Below are positions 1-7,873 of a DNA stretch of 64,000 nt, one piece after another. The stretch covers positions 496,001 through 560,000 of the forward strand of contig NZ_OBQI01000002.1 of assembly GCF_900221005.1 (NCBI RefSeq), given 5' to 3'. The DNA is from Blastococcus aggregatus. Its GTDB lineage: Bacteria > Actinomycetota > Actinomycetes > Mycobacteriales > Geodermatophilaceae. Every line of letters begins with the position of its first letter. The stretch's first letter is position 1. The notes below the pieces were generated by a model. That model made no database searches, had not been told where the DNA came from, and was given only the letters and a program-made list of their open reading frames with translations. The position numbers were made by a program, and so were the translations under genes.

Positions 1-506
1 ACGTCCTCCTGCTCGCCTTCGCCGCGGTGATCGTCGTCGCCGCTGTGGGCATGCTCCTGAACAGCCGACACGAGGAGGAGCCCGCACCACAGGAGGGCGA
101 CGCACCGCAGCCCGCTCGCCGCTGGACAGCCGGGCGGGTCGGCCGGATCGCCGGTGCCGGCCTGCTCGTCGGCTTCATGACCGGCTTCTTCGGCGTCGGC
201 GGCGGCTTCGTGATCGTCCCGGCACTCACCCTCGCCCTGGGCCTGTCCATGCCACAGGCGGTCGCCACGTCGCTGGTCGTCATCTCGATCAACTCCGCAG
301 GTGCACTGCTGGCCCGCGCGGGCACTGCGCACTTCGACTGGGCGGTGATCGTCCCGTTCACGCTGGCCGCTGTCGCCGGCTCTCTGGGCGGGAAGATGGT
401 CGCCGACCGCGTCTCCGGCACGACCCTCACCCGCGCCTTCGCCGTCCTCCTGCTCGCCGTGGCCGTCTACACCGGCACGTCGAGCCTGATCTCGCTCCTC
501 GGTTGA
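1..506 (+). CDS. TauE/SafE family sulfite/sulfonate exporter, C-terminal part
   Basis: The gene is cut by the window edge: the reading frame is open from base 3, so only the last ~167 residues are visible. They form hydrophobic helices broken by a short polar stretch (EEEPAPQEG), followed by [20 protein letters not shown], the glycine-rich repeat typical of TauE/SafE (4-toluene sulfonate uptake/sulfite export) permeases. The rest continues with helices around [21 protein letters not shown] and ends in SLISLLG. Members are ~8-helix inner-membrane exporters of sulfite, sulfoacetate or related anions. The next gene is a thioredoxin preceded by a CsoR/CstR-like palindrome, which suggests a sulfur-stress role. 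Family call is good; substrate is inference. Confidence 0.85.
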   Translation, partial: VLLLAFAAVIVVAAVGMLLNSRHEEEPAPQEGDAPQPARRWTAGRVGRIAGAGLLVGFMTGFFGVGGGFVIVPALTLALGLSMPQAVATSLVVISINSAGALLARAGTAHFDWAVIVPFTLAAVAGSLGGKMVADRVSGTTLTRAFAVLLLAVAVYTGTSSLISLLG

Positions 507-538
507 CCCGGGAACAGGACGCACCCCGTATCCGGTTA

Positions 539-554
539 ATACCCCCGTGGGTAT
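539..554. promoter_or_regulatory. CsoR/CstR-type operator candidate before thioredoxin gene
   Basis: ATACCCCCGTGGGTAT is a 16-base near-palindrome (7 of 8 pairs match) of the form AT-ACCC-GGGT-AT. This resembles the G/C-tract inverted repeats bound by CsoR/RcnR/CstR-family copper or persulfide sensors. It lies 22 bases before the ATG of the thioredoxin gene and directly after the exporter stop codon. No sensor gene is visible in the window; it may lie upstream. Confidence 0.6.
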
Positions 555-576
555 CAGCCGACGAAAGGACCCCATC

Positions 577-945
577 ATGAGCTCGACCGCTCTCACCGCA
601 TCGACCTTCCAGGAGACCGTCAGCGGCGACGGCATCGTGCTGGTCGACTTCTGGGCCGGCTGGTGCGGTCCCTGCCGGGCATTCGCGCCCGTCTTCGAGG
701 CCGCTGCAGAGCGCCACCCCGACATCGTCTTCGGCAAGGTCGACACCGAGGCCGAGCAGGACCTGGCCGCCGCGGCCGGGATCCGGTCGATCCCGACGCT
801 GATGGCCTTCCGCGACGGGGTCCTCGTGTTCGCACAGCCCGGCGCTCTGCCCGCCGAGTCGCTCGAGGAGCTCGTCACCGCGGTGCGTGCGCTGGACATG
901 GACCAGGTGCGCGCCGACCTGACCGAGCAGCGCCGCACGGCCTGA
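577..945 (+). CDS. Thioredoxin
   Basis: A 122-residue single-domain thioredoxin, a cytosolic thiol-disulfide reductant. The active site WCGPC sits at residues 29-33 ([11 protein letters not shown]) and the cis-proline is in SIPTLMAF near residue 73; length is normal for the family. ATG at 577 is chosen because GAAAGGA lies 9-15 bases upstream; an in-frame GTG at 547 is inside the operator palindrome and would add residues without family support. It follows the exporter by 70 bases and precedes an MFS gene by 25, so the three are probably one transcription unit. The upstream CsoR/CstR-like palindrome suggests induction by copper or reactive sulfur. No signal peptide is seen. Confidence 0.93.
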   Translation: MSSTALTASTFQETVSGDGIVLVDFWAGWCGPCRAFAPVFEAAAERHPDIVFGKVDTEAEQDLAAAAGIRSIPTLMAFRDGVLVFAQPGALPAESLEELVTAVRALDMDQVRADLTEQRRTA

Positions 946-970
946 GCCAGGTGCACCAGGCGGACGAGCG

Positions 971-2272
971 GTGACCATCGGCGACGACGAGGCCGGCGAC
1001 GGTGGTGGGGCGGCGACCTCACCACCGTCGCCGATCCGGCTGGGGCTGCGCGAGAACGCCGCCCAGTTCGCGCTGCTGGTCGCCGTCAACGCCCTGGTCG
1101 GCGGCATGGTCGGCCAGCAGCAGACCGTGCTGCCGCTGCTCGCCGAGGACGAGTTCGGGCTGACCGGCTACACCGTCATCTTCACCTACGTCGCAGCCTT
1201 CGGGGTCACCAAGGCCGCCGCCAACTGGTTCGCCGGCACCCTGTCGGACCGCTACGGCCGCAAGCCCGTGCTGCTCGCCGGATGGCTGTTCGCCGTCCCC
1301 GTGCCGCTGATGCTGATCGCCGCTCCGAACTGGGGCTGGGTCGTGGCGGCGAACGTGCTGCTCGGCATCAACCAGGGGCTCACCTGGTCCACCACCGTGG
1401 TGATGAAGATCGACCTGGTGGGTCCTCGCCGGCGCGGGCTGGCGATGGGACTGAACGAAGCAGCCGGTTACGGCGCGGTCGCGGTCACCTCGCTGATCGC
1501 CGGCTACCTCGCCGGCGAGTTCGGCCTGCGCCCGGCGCCCTTCCTGCTCGGCCTCTTCTACATCGCCCTGGCCCTGCTGCTCTCCGGCGCGTTCGTGCGG
1601 GAGACCCGCGCCCACGCCCACCTCGAGGCGGGGCAGCACACGCCCCGGGCCGACGGTCTGCACGACCACCTGCACGCCGGGCTGACCGATCGCCAGATCT
1701 GGGCGCAGACCAGCCTGAGGGAGCCCGCGCTGTCCTCGGCCAGTCAGGCCGGGCTGGTGAACAACCTCAACTTCGGCCTCTCCTGGGGCCTGTTCCCGCT
1801 GCTGTTCGCCACCGCCGACCTGGCGGTCGGCCAGATCGGCCTGCTCTTCGCCCTCTACCCGGGGGTGTGGGGGGTGGGCCAGCTGATCACCGGCGCCCTG
1901 TCCGACCGGGTCGGGCGCAAGCATCTCGTCACCACGGGCATGGCCACCCAGGCCGCCGCCCTCGCCGTCATCGCCGCCTCCGACAGCTTCGGCGGCTGGG
2001 CGGCCGGCACGGTGCTGCTCGGTGCCGGCACCGCGCTGGTCTACCCGACCCTGCTCGCCGTCATCGGCGACGTCGCGCACCCGGCCTGGCGCGGGCGGGC
2101 CGTGGGCGTCTACCGGGTCTGGCGCGACCTCGGCTACGCCGTCGGAGCCGTCCTCGGCGGGATCGTCGCCGATCTCCTCGGCCTGCACGCCGCCGTCTGG
2201 GCCGCCGCCTGCATCAGCGCCGCCTCCGCCGTCGTCGTGGCCGTGCGCATGTACGAGACCCATCGCCGATGA
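971..2272 (+). CDS. MFS transporter
   Basis: A 433-residue major facilitator protein with about twelve hydrophobic segments. The conserved loop 2-3 motif appears as GTLSDRYGRKPVL in the N-half and again as GALSDRVGRKHLV in the C-half, showing the two six-helix halves. A histidine-containing loop (ETRAHAHLEAGQHTPRADG, then LHDHLHAGL) joins them, which is unusual and might bind metal. The GTG start at 971 has only a weak upstream purine tract. The gene lies 25 bases after thioredoxin and is convergent with the multicopper oxidase. Substrate cannot be read from the sequence; the context suggests metal or sulfur stress. Confidence 0.85.
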   Translation: MTIGDDEAGDGGGAATSPPSPIRLGLRENAAQFALLVAVNALVGGMVGQQQTVLPLLAEDEFGLTGYTVIFTYVAAFGVTKAAANWFAGTLSDRYGRKPVLLAGWLFAVPVPLMLIAAPNWGWVVAANVLLGINQGLTWSTTVVMKIDLVGPRRRGLAMGLNEAAGYGAVAVTSLIAGYLAGEFGLRPAPFLLGLFYIALALLLSGAFVRETRAHAHLEAGQHTPRADGLHDHLHAGLTDRQIWAQTSLREPALSSASQAGLVNNLNFGLSWGLFPLLFATADLAVGQIGLLFALYPGVWGVGQLITGALSDRVGRKHLVTTGMATQAAALAVIAASDSFGGWAAGTVLLGAGTALVYPTLLAVIGDVAHPAWRGRAVGVYRVWRDLGYAVGAVLGGIVADLLGLHAAVWAAACISAASAVVVAVRMYETHRR

Positions 2273-2329
2273 TCCGCGACCACCCGTGCACCACGGACGG
2301 GCCCCCTGCCGCCCCCTCCTCGCCCTTCG

Positions 2330-3802
2330 TCAGCCGGCTCGGCCGGCCTCGACGACGCCCATCATGCCGTTGTCCTCGTGATCGAGGATGTGGCAGTGGT
2401 AGACGGTCCGGCCTCCGAAGTCGTCGAACGCGACCCGGACGGCGACCTCGCCGCCGGAGGGGACGTTGACGACGTCCTGCCACCGGATGTCGTCCACCGG
2501 CCGGCCCCTCTCGGCGACGATCTGCATGGGCCACACGTGCAGGTGCATCGGGTGATCCATCGGGGAGGTGTTGGTGATCGTCCACTCCTCCACCGCCCCG
2601 AGCGCAACCGACTGGTCGACCCGGTCGGGGTCGAACTCCCGGCCGTCGACGGTGAAGGTCATCCCGCCGGGCCCCCTGCCACCGCCCATCCCGCCGCCCA
2701 TGCCCATGCCCATGGCGAACGTGAGCCGACGTCGCTCGGTCACCTCGGCCCCGCGCAGGTCGCGAGGCCGGGGCTGCTGCGGGAGCGGCGGTGGCGCGCC
2801 CGTCTCCGCGCCGGCGACGTCGAGCGTGGCCAGCGGTACGACGTCCCCGCTCACCGAGCCGCCCATCATGCCGCCCATACCGCCGCGGTCGACCCTCAGC
2901 GCCCGCAATCTGCTGGTCCCGGCGGCCGTGGTGACCAGCAGATCGGCACGGTTGCCCGCGGCCAGCACGACCTCCTCGACGCGACGCGGCTCGGCGAAGC
3001 GACCGCCATCGATACCGAGCAGATCCAGCTGCTGGCCGTCCAGGCGCAACCGGACGTAGCGGGAGGTGCAGGCGTTGACCACCCGCCACCGCTCCCGCTC
3101 CCCCGGGCGGGCGGCGAACGCCGGTCGCGCCTGACCGTTGACCAGGACCAGCTCGCCCTCGCGGCCCATCATCCGCTCCATCGCCGACGGCTGCCGCAGC
3201 CGCCCGGCCGCATCGAGGCTGATGTCGGAGACCACCAGCACACGTTCCCGGGCCACCGGCAGCTCCTCGGCGTCCTCGACCACGATGGCGCCGTAGAGGC
3301 CGCCGAAGAGCTGGTCGGCGACCGTTCCGTGATGGTGCGGGTGGTACCAGAACACCCCGGTCGGGTGATCCTCGGGCAACCGGTAGTCGTAGTCGAAGGA
3401 CTCCCCCGGCGCCACGGTGACGAAGACGTTGTCGCCGTTGCCCTCCGGGGAGACGTGCAGTCCGTGCACGTGCAGGTTGGTCGGGGCGTCCAGCCGGTTG
3501 ACCAGCCGGATCTGCAGCCGGTCACCGGGGCGCAGCCGCAGCGTGGGACCGGGGACCCCACCGCTGTAGCCGTAGGCGGTCGCCTCGCGACCCGCGATGC
3601 GCACCCGGCCGACGACCGCCTCGAGCTGCACCCGCAAGGCGCCGTCCGCGCTGCGCAGGGTCTCCGGTTCGGTCAGCTCCACGCCGACGTCGGGATCCAG
3701 CCGCGACCCGCCCCCCAGCGCCAGGCCGGTACCGCCGACCGCGGCACTGAGCAGTCCGAGCCCGCCCAGCTGGAGGGCCCCGCGCCGGGTGATCGGCCGC
3801 AC
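2330..3802 (-). CDS. Multicopper oxidase (CueO/MmcO-like)
   Basis: A 490-residue three-cupredoxin-domain oxidase that would oxidise Cu(I) or phenolic substrates with reduction of O2 to water outside the membrane. All four copper motifs are present: HVHG at 111-114, HPHHHG at 154-159, HPMHLHVW from 417, and HCHILDHEDNGM from 469 with the type-1 Cys-His pair. Met/Gly-rich runs (GMGGMMGG; MGMGMGGGMGGG) resemble the methionine-rich copper-binding inserts of CueO. The N-terminus (ITRRGALQLGGLGLLSA) looks like a twin-arginine export signal. GTG at 3802 shares one base with the stop of the upstream SHOCT gene, so the pair is translationally coupled. A perfect CsoR-like palindrome precedes that gene, pointing to copper control. 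Confidence 0.94.
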   Translation of the reverse strand: MRPITRRGALQLGGLGLLSAAVGGTGLALGGGSRLDPDVGVELTEPETLRSADGALRVQLEAVVGRVRIAGREATAYGYSGGVPGPTLRLRPGDRLQIRLVNRLDAPTNLHVHGLHVSPEGNGDNVFVTVAPGESFDYDYRLPEDHPTGVFWYHPHHHGTVADQLFGGLYGAIVVEDAEELPVARERVLVVSDISLDAAGRLRQPSAMERMMGREGELVLVNGQARPAFAARPGERERWRVVNACTSRYVRLRLDGQQLDLLGIDGGRFAEPRRVEEVVLAAGNRADLLVTTAAGTSRLRALRVDRGGMGGMMGGSVSGDVVPLATLDVAGAETGAPPPLPQQPRPRDLRGAEVTERRRLTFAMGMGMGGGMGGGRGPGGMTFTVDGREFDPDRVDQSVALGAVEEWTITNTSPMDHPMHLHVWPMQIVAERGRPVDDIRWQDVVNVPSGGEVAVRVAFDDFGGRTVYHCHILDHEDNGMMGVVEAGRAG

Positions 3803-4050
3803 TAGGCGTCCCCGCCCAGCACCCGCAGCCGCTCCTGGTACTCCTCCGTGCTGATCTCACCCCGCGCGTAGCGCTCGTCGAGGACCTGCCGCGCGCGGCT
3901 CTGCTCCCGCGGCACCTCCCTGCCGCCACCCCGGGTGACACCGCCGCCCGCCGCTCGGACGGCGACCACGGCCAGCAGCGCGACCCCGATGATCAGCAGC
4001 AGCCAGAACAGCCACATCCAGCCCATGCCCATGTCCATGTCGTATCCCAC
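3802..4050 (-). CDS. Short membrane protein with C-terminal SHOCT domain
   Basis: An 82-residue protein. It has a methionine-rich N-terminus (MGYDMDMGMGWMW), one transmembrane helix (LFWLLLIIGVALLAVVAV), a basic linker and a C-terminal SHOCT motif (ARQVLDERYARGEISTEEYQERLRVL). SHOCT domains are short oligomerisation modules whose biochemical role is generally unknown. The Met-rich outer tail next to a multicopper oxidase suggests a copper-handling partner, which is inference. The GTG start at 4050 follows GGCAGGGG; the ATG at residue 5 is an alternative. Its stop codon overlaps the oxidase start by one base. Confidence 0.85.
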   Translation of the reverse strand: MGYDMDMGMGWMWLFWLLLIIGVALLAVVAVRAAGGGVTRGGGREVPREQSRARQVLDERYARGEISTEEYQERLRVLGGDA

Positions 4051-4120
4051 GGCCCCTGCCTCTCGTCTCGTCCGTCAGGTCGACGCCGACGCAGCCGCTG
4101 CGGGGGCCCCGTCGTCGACG

Positions 4121-4136
4121 GTACCCCCGGGGGTAC
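4121..4136. promoter_or_regulatory. CsoR-type operator candidate upstream of SHOCT-multicopper oxidase pair
   Basis: GTACCCCCGGGGGTAC is a perfect 16-base palindrome with the G/C-tract architecture of CsoR copper-sensor operators. It lies ~70 bases upstream of the SHOCT gene start on the minus strand, a sensible operator position for the SHOCT-oxidase pair. It is closely similar to the element at 539-554, so both blocks may share one regulator. Confidence 0.68.
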
Positions 4137-4308
4137 GAGGACATCCGGGCCCGACGGCCACCGGCCGGTGGGCTCGGGGGGCAGCAGCGCCGTGAGCGTG
4201 ACCCCGCTGTCACCGAGTGCGGTGAGAGCGCCGCACTGTCGAGCCGGCGGCCGGCACCGAGTCCGACGCGGAGGTGCGGTCGGCGTCCGCCTGCCTCCGC
4301 TCGACGTC
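4137..4308. other. Intergenic DNA with a small palindrome, no gene seen
   Basis: No convincing coding sequence is seen between the operator-like palindrome and the acyl-CoA dehydrogenase stop. CCACCGGCCGGTGG at 4158-4171 is a perfect palindrome that could form a weak terminator hairpin after the dehydrogenase; it has no T-tract. Confidence 0.4.
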
Positions 4309-5466
4309 CTACCTGAGGAGACTCCGCGCGATCACCATGCGCTGCACCTGGTTGGTGCCCTCGTAGATCTGGGTGATCTTGGCGTCGCGCATCATGCGCT
4401 CGACCGGGAAGTCCTGCGTGTAGCCGGCGCCGCCGAAGAGCTGGACGGCGTCGGTGGTCACCTGCATGGCGACGTCGGAGGCGAACGCCTTGGCCGAGGC
4501 GGAGACGCGGGTGACGTCGGGCCGGCCGGCCTCGCCGGCGGCGGCCGCGACGTAGACCAGGTGCCGGGCGGCCTGGATCTTCATCTCCATGTCGGCGAGC
4601 ATGAACTGCACGCCCTGGAAGCTGCCGATGCTCGACCCGAACTGCTTGCGCTCCTTGACGTAGGCCACCGACGCGTCCAGCGCACCCTGGGCGACACCGA
4701 CGGCCTGCGCCCCGATGGTCGGGCGGGTGAAGTCCAGCGTGCGCAGCGCCGTCTTGAAGCCGGTGCCCGGTGCTCCGATGATGCGGTCCGCCGGGATGGT
4801 GCAGCCGGTGAAGTAGAGCTCGCAGGTCGGCGAGCCCTTGATGCCCATCTTCCGCTCCTTGGGGCCGACGGCGAAGCCCGGGTCGTCGCGGTGGACGGCG
4901 AACGCGGAGATGCCGTTGGCACCCTTCTCCGGGTCGGTGACGGCCATGACCGTGTACCACTCGGAGATGCCGGCATTCGTGATCCAGGCCTTGGTGCCGT
5001 CGAGCACCCAGCTGTCGCCCTCGAGCCGGGCCCGGGTCCGCATGGCAGCGGCGTCGGAGCCGGCCTCGCGCTCGGACAGGCCGTAGCTGATCATCGCCTC
5101 GCCCGACGCGATCGACGGCAGGACCGCCCGCTTCACGTCGTCCGACGCCGACAGGATGATCGGCATCGAGCCCAGCTTGTTGACCGCCGGGATGAGCGAG
5201 GCGCTGACGTCGACCCGCGCCACCTCCTCGATGACGATGCAGGTCGCGATCGCGTCGGCGCCCTCGCCGCCGTACTCCTCGGGGATGTGCGTGGCGTGGA
5301 AACCGGCCGCGGTCAGCGCCTTCTGCGCCTCGGCCGGGAAGCGGGCGTCCGCATCCACCTCGGCGGCGTACGGAGCGATCTCGCGCTCGGCGATGTCCCG
5401 CACCGCCTCGCGGATCGCGTCGTGTTCCTCGGTCAGCGCGTAGAGCCCGGCGGCGTTGTTACCCAC
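4309..5466 (-). CDS. Acyl-CoA dehydrogenase (FadE25-like)
   Basis: A 385-residue FAD-dependent acyl-CoA dehydrogenase that oxidises acyl-CoA to 2-enoyl-CoA. Visible family features are the N-terminal helical domain ([19 protein letters not shown]), the FAD/substrate loop [18 protein letters not shown], the [12 protein letters not shown] segment and the C-terminal catalytic base in YEGTNQVQR. Length is typical. The GTG at 5466 is preceded, six bases away, by TACGAT, so the transcript is probably leaderless with this codon at its 5' end. The adjacent purE/purK order matches, as I recall, fadE25 (Rv3274c) in M. tuberculosis. The exact acyl substrate is not determined. Confidence 0.93.
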   Translation of the reverse strand: MGNNAAGLYALTEEHDAIREAVRDIAEREIAPYAAEVDADARFPAEAQKALTAAGFHATHIPEEYGGEGADAIATCIVIEEVARVDVSASLIPAVNKLGSMPIILSASDDVKRAVLPSIASGEAMISYGLSEREAGSDAAAMRTRARLEGDSWVLDGTKAWITNAGISEWYTVMAVTDPEKGANGISAFAVHRDDPGFAVGPKERKMGIKGSPTCELYFTGCTIPADRIIGAPGTGFKTALRTLDFTRPTIGAQAVGVAQGALDASVAYVKERKQFGSSIGSFQGVQFMLADMEMKIQAARHLVYVAAAAGEAGRPDVTRVSASAKAFASDVAMQVTTDAVQLFGGAGYTQDFPVERMMRDAKITQIYEGTNQVQRMVIARSLLR

Positions 5467-5472
5467 GAGTAG

Positions 5473-5478
5473 ATCGTA
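5473..5478 (-). promoter_or_regulatory. -10 element of a leaderless promoter for the acyl-CoA dehydrogenase gene
   Basis: TACGAT (TANNNT type) ends six bases before the GTG at 5466, a spacing that places the transcription start at the start codon. It lies just beyond the 3' end of purE. Confidence 0.5.
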
Positions 5479-5488
5479 GGGCGCCCCA

Positions 5489-6001
5489 CTATCCCTCGGA
5501 AGCGAGCCGCTCCTGGAGGGTGAGGTCGCGGGCGACGACGGACGCGGCGAGGTCGGCCTGGAAGGCGACCACCGCGGCCTGGAGGTCCGGATCCCCCGCG
5601 GCCAGGATGCGGACGGCGAGCAGCCCGGCGTTGCGCCCGCCGTCGATGCCGACCGTGGCCACCGGCACACCGGCCGGCATCTGCACGATCGACAGCAGGC
5701 TGTCCAGCCCGTCGAGCCGGCCCAGCGCCCGCGGGACGCCGATGACGGGCAGCGGCGTGGCGGCGGCGACCATGCCGGGCAGGTGGGCCGCACCCCCCGC
5801 GCCGGCGATGATCACGCGGAGCCCGCGGCCGGCCGCCACCTCGGCGTAGTCCAGCATCCGGCGGGGCGTGCGGTGGGCGGAGAGGACGTGCGCCTCGTAG
5901 ACGACGCCGAACTCCTCGAGCGCCTCCGCGGCCGGCTGCATCGTCGGCCAGTCGGAGTCGCTGCCCATGACGATGCCGACCGCTGGTTCGTCGCTGTCCA
6001 C
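5489..6001 (-). CDS. purE: N5-carboxyaminoimidazole ribonucleotide mutase
   Basis: A 170-residue class I PurE that converts N5-CAIR to CAIR in de novo purine synthesis. The signature [16 protein letters not shown] and the catalytic loop HVLSAHRTP are present, followed by [15 protein letters not shown] and the conserved [13 protein letters not shown]. The GTG at 6001 starts one base after the purK stop, so it is translated as a purKE operon; the ATG of MGSDSDW would cut off conserved strand 1. Length is standard for a stand-alone PurE. Confidence 0.96.
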   Translation of the reverse strand: MDSDEPAVGIVMGSDSDWPTMQPAAEALEEFGVVYEAHVLSAHRTPRRMLDYAEVAAGRGLRVIIAGAGGAAHLPGMVAAATPLPVIGVPRALGRLDGLDSLLSIVQMPAGVPVATVGIDGGRNAGLLAVRILAAGDPDLQAAVVAFQADLAASVVARDLTLQERLASEG

Positions 6002-6002
6002 G

Positions 6003-7214
6003 TCAGTGCTCCTCTGCGAAGGCGAATGCGGGATCCACGACGCCGTCGGCGAGGTACCGGGCCGCGGCGACGGCGCGGGCGCGGACCTCGGCGAGGTCGT
6101 CCCCCAGGGCGGTGAGGTGGCCGAGCTTGCGACCGGGCCGCTGGGCCTTGCCGTACCAGTGCAGCTTCACGTCCGGCCAGTGCGCCATCAGGTGGTGGAT
6201 GCGCTCGTCGAGGCCCGGTCCGGTCCACTCCGGCTCCGAGGCCGCCCCGCCGAGGACGTTGGCCATCACCGCCACGGGCACCGTCATCGCGGTGGAGCCC
6301 AGCGGGTAGTCCAGCACCGCGCGCAGGTGCTGCTCGAACTGGCTGGTGCGCGAGCCCTCGATGGTCCAGTGCCCGGAGTTGTGCGGGCGCATCGCCAGTT
6401 CGTTGACCAGGACGCCGTCCGCGGTCTCGAACAGCTCGACGGCCAGCATGCCGACCACCCCCAGCCGGTCGGCGATGCGCACGGCCAGCTCCTGGGCGAG
6501 GGCCGCCCGCTCCTCGGCGAGGTCCGGGGCGGGCGCGATCACCTCGGCGCAGACGCCGTCGCGCTGCACGGTCTCGACCACGGGCCAGACGGCCACCTGC
6601 CCGAACGGCGAGCGGGCGACCTGCGCCGACAGCTCGCGGACCATGCCCACCCGTTCCTCCGCCAGGAGGACGCCGTGCCGCTCCAGCAGGTCGGCCACCT
6701 CGTCGGGACCGTGCACGACGAAGACCCCCTTGCCGTCGTAGCCGCCACGCGGGGTCTTGAGGACGACCGGCCAGCCGACCTCGTCCGCGAACGCGGTGAC
6801 GCCGTGGACGGTGGACACCCGGGCCCACGCCGGCTGCGGCTCCCCCGCGGCGGCCAGCGCCTCGCGCAGGACCAGCTTGTCCTGGGCGTGGACGAGGGCC
6901 GCCGGGCCCGGGGCCACCCGGTGACCGGCCCGCTCGAGGGCGTGCAGGTGGTCGGTCGGCACGTGCTCGTGGTCGAACGTGACCACGGTGGCGCCCTCGG
7001 CGAGGTCCAGCAGCGCGGCGAGGTCGTCGTGCGCGCCGATCCGCACGTCCCCGGTGACCTGCGCGGCCGATTCGTCGGGACCGGCGGAGAGCACCCGCAG
7101 CGACTGGCCAAGCGCAACCGCGGCCTGGTGCGTCATGCGGGCGAGCTGCCCGCCCCCGACCATCGCGACCACGGGTAGGCCGGTGACGGCGGAGAGGGGC
7201 GCGGGACCGGGCAT
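6003..7214 (-). CDS. purK: N5-carboxyaminoimidazole ribonucleotide synthase
   Basis: A 403-residue ATP-grasp enzyme that makes N5-CAIR from AIR, ATP and bicarbonate, acting directly before PurE. The N-terminal [18 protein letters not shown] nucleotide-fold motif, the ATP-grasp segment [17 protein letters not shown] and the metal-binding region [16 protein letters not shown] are visible. The ATG at 7214 is used; a -10-like TAGGCT at 7224-7229 stands nine bases upstream, implying a very short leader. It is immediately followed by purE. Confidence 0.96.
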   Translation of the reverse strand: MPGPAPLSAVTGLPVVAMVGGGQLARMTHQAAVALGQSLRVLSAGPDESAAQVTGDVRIGAHDDLAALLDLAEGATVVTFDHEHVPTDHLHALERAGHRVAPGPAALVHAQDKLVLREALAAAGEPQPAWARVSTVHGVTAFADEVGWPVVLKTPRGGYDGKGVFVVHGPDEVADLLERHGVLLAEERVGMVRELSAQVARSPFGQVAVWPVVETVQRDGVCAEVIAPAPDLAEERAALAQELAVRIADRLGVVGMLAVELFETADGVLVNELAMRPHNSGHWTIEGSRTSQFEQHLRAVLDYPLGSTAMTVPVAVMANVLGGAASEPEWTGPGLDERIHHLMAHWPDVKLHWYGKAQRPGRKLGHLTALGDDLAEVRARAVAAARYLADGVVDPAFAFAEEH

Positions 7215-7326
7215 GGCCCGTCGAGCCTAGCGGTCACCGCCGAACCGGCCCGCGACACCGCCCCGAGATGCGCTGATCCGGGGATCGGCGCGGAACGACG
7301 CACACCCGGACCGAGAACGAGTTGCC

Positions 7327-7332
7327 TAGAAT
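7327..7332 (+). promoter_or_regulatory. -10 element of a leaderless promoter for the GtrA-family gene
   Basis: TAGAAT, close to consensus TATAAT, ends six bases before the GTG at 7339, which would then be the first transcribed codon. It lies in the divergent gap between purK and this gene. Confidence 0.6.
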
Positions 7333-7338
7333 CGCGGG

Positions 7339-7857
7339 GTGCCTTCCCCCCGCGGCCGTTCGGCCCTCTCCGGCAGCCGCGCGCGCCGGCGGCTGAAGGA
7401 GCTGGGCGCGTTCGGTGTCGTCGGCGGTTTCGCCTTCGTCGTCGACGTCGGCCTGTTCCAGCTCCTCTACGGCTACCTCGACGTCGGCGCCGTCACCTCC
7501 AAGACGCTGGCCACGCTGGTCTCCATGACGGTGGCCTTCCTCGGGCACCGCAACTGGGCCTTCGCCCACCGCGACCGGACGACGATCCGTCGGTCGTTCG
7601 CGCTCTTCACGCTCATCAACCTGGCCACGCTGGTGCTGGGCGCGGCGATCATCTGGTTCGTGCGGTACCCGCTCGACCAGGAGCGCCTGCTGATCATCCA
7701 GATCGCGAACATCGGCTCGATCGGGCTGAACAGCGTCGTGCGCTACCTGGCCTACCGGCGCTGGGTCTTCCCTGCGCTCGCCGGCGGCGAGGCCGCGCCG
7801 GCCGCCGACCCGGCCGGGGCCGATCCCGTCCTGCCGAGCGGCACCCGCGGCGCCTGA
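7339..7857 (+). CDS. GtrA-like membrane protein
   Basis: A 172-residue GtrA/DPMS-type protein with four predicted helices (FGVVGGFAFVVDVGLFQLLYG; LATLVSMTVAFLG; FTLINLATLVLGAAIIWF; IANIGSIGLNSVVRYLAYR). Family hallmarks are the FGVVGG start, the H-R-N-W-F motif (GHRNWAFAH) and the C-terminal RWVF. GtrA proteins are proposed to flip or present polyprenyl-phosphate-linked sugars for cell-wall glycosylation; the target here is unknown. It is divergent from purK and convergent with sbcC. The same position holds, as I recall, Rv3277 in M. tuberculosis. The Ala/Pro-rich tail is not conserved. Confidence 0.85.
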   Translation: MPSPRGRSALSGSRARRRLKELGAFGVVGGFAFVVDVGLFQLLYGYLDVGAVTSKTLATLVSMTVAFLGHRNWAFAHRDRTTIRRSFALFTLINLATLVLGAAIIWFVRYPLDQERLLIIQIANIGSIGLNSVVRYLAYRRWVFPALAGGEAAPAADPAGADPVLPSGTRGA

Positions 7858-7873
7858 CCGCTCCCCGCCCGGA

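Noticed and set aside
2378-3805. Long plus-strand open frame opposite the multicopper oxidase
   Set aside because: It is antisense to a gene with all four copper motifs, and its translation is low-complexity His/Arg/Gly/Pro without family features, as expected from GC-rich shadow frames.
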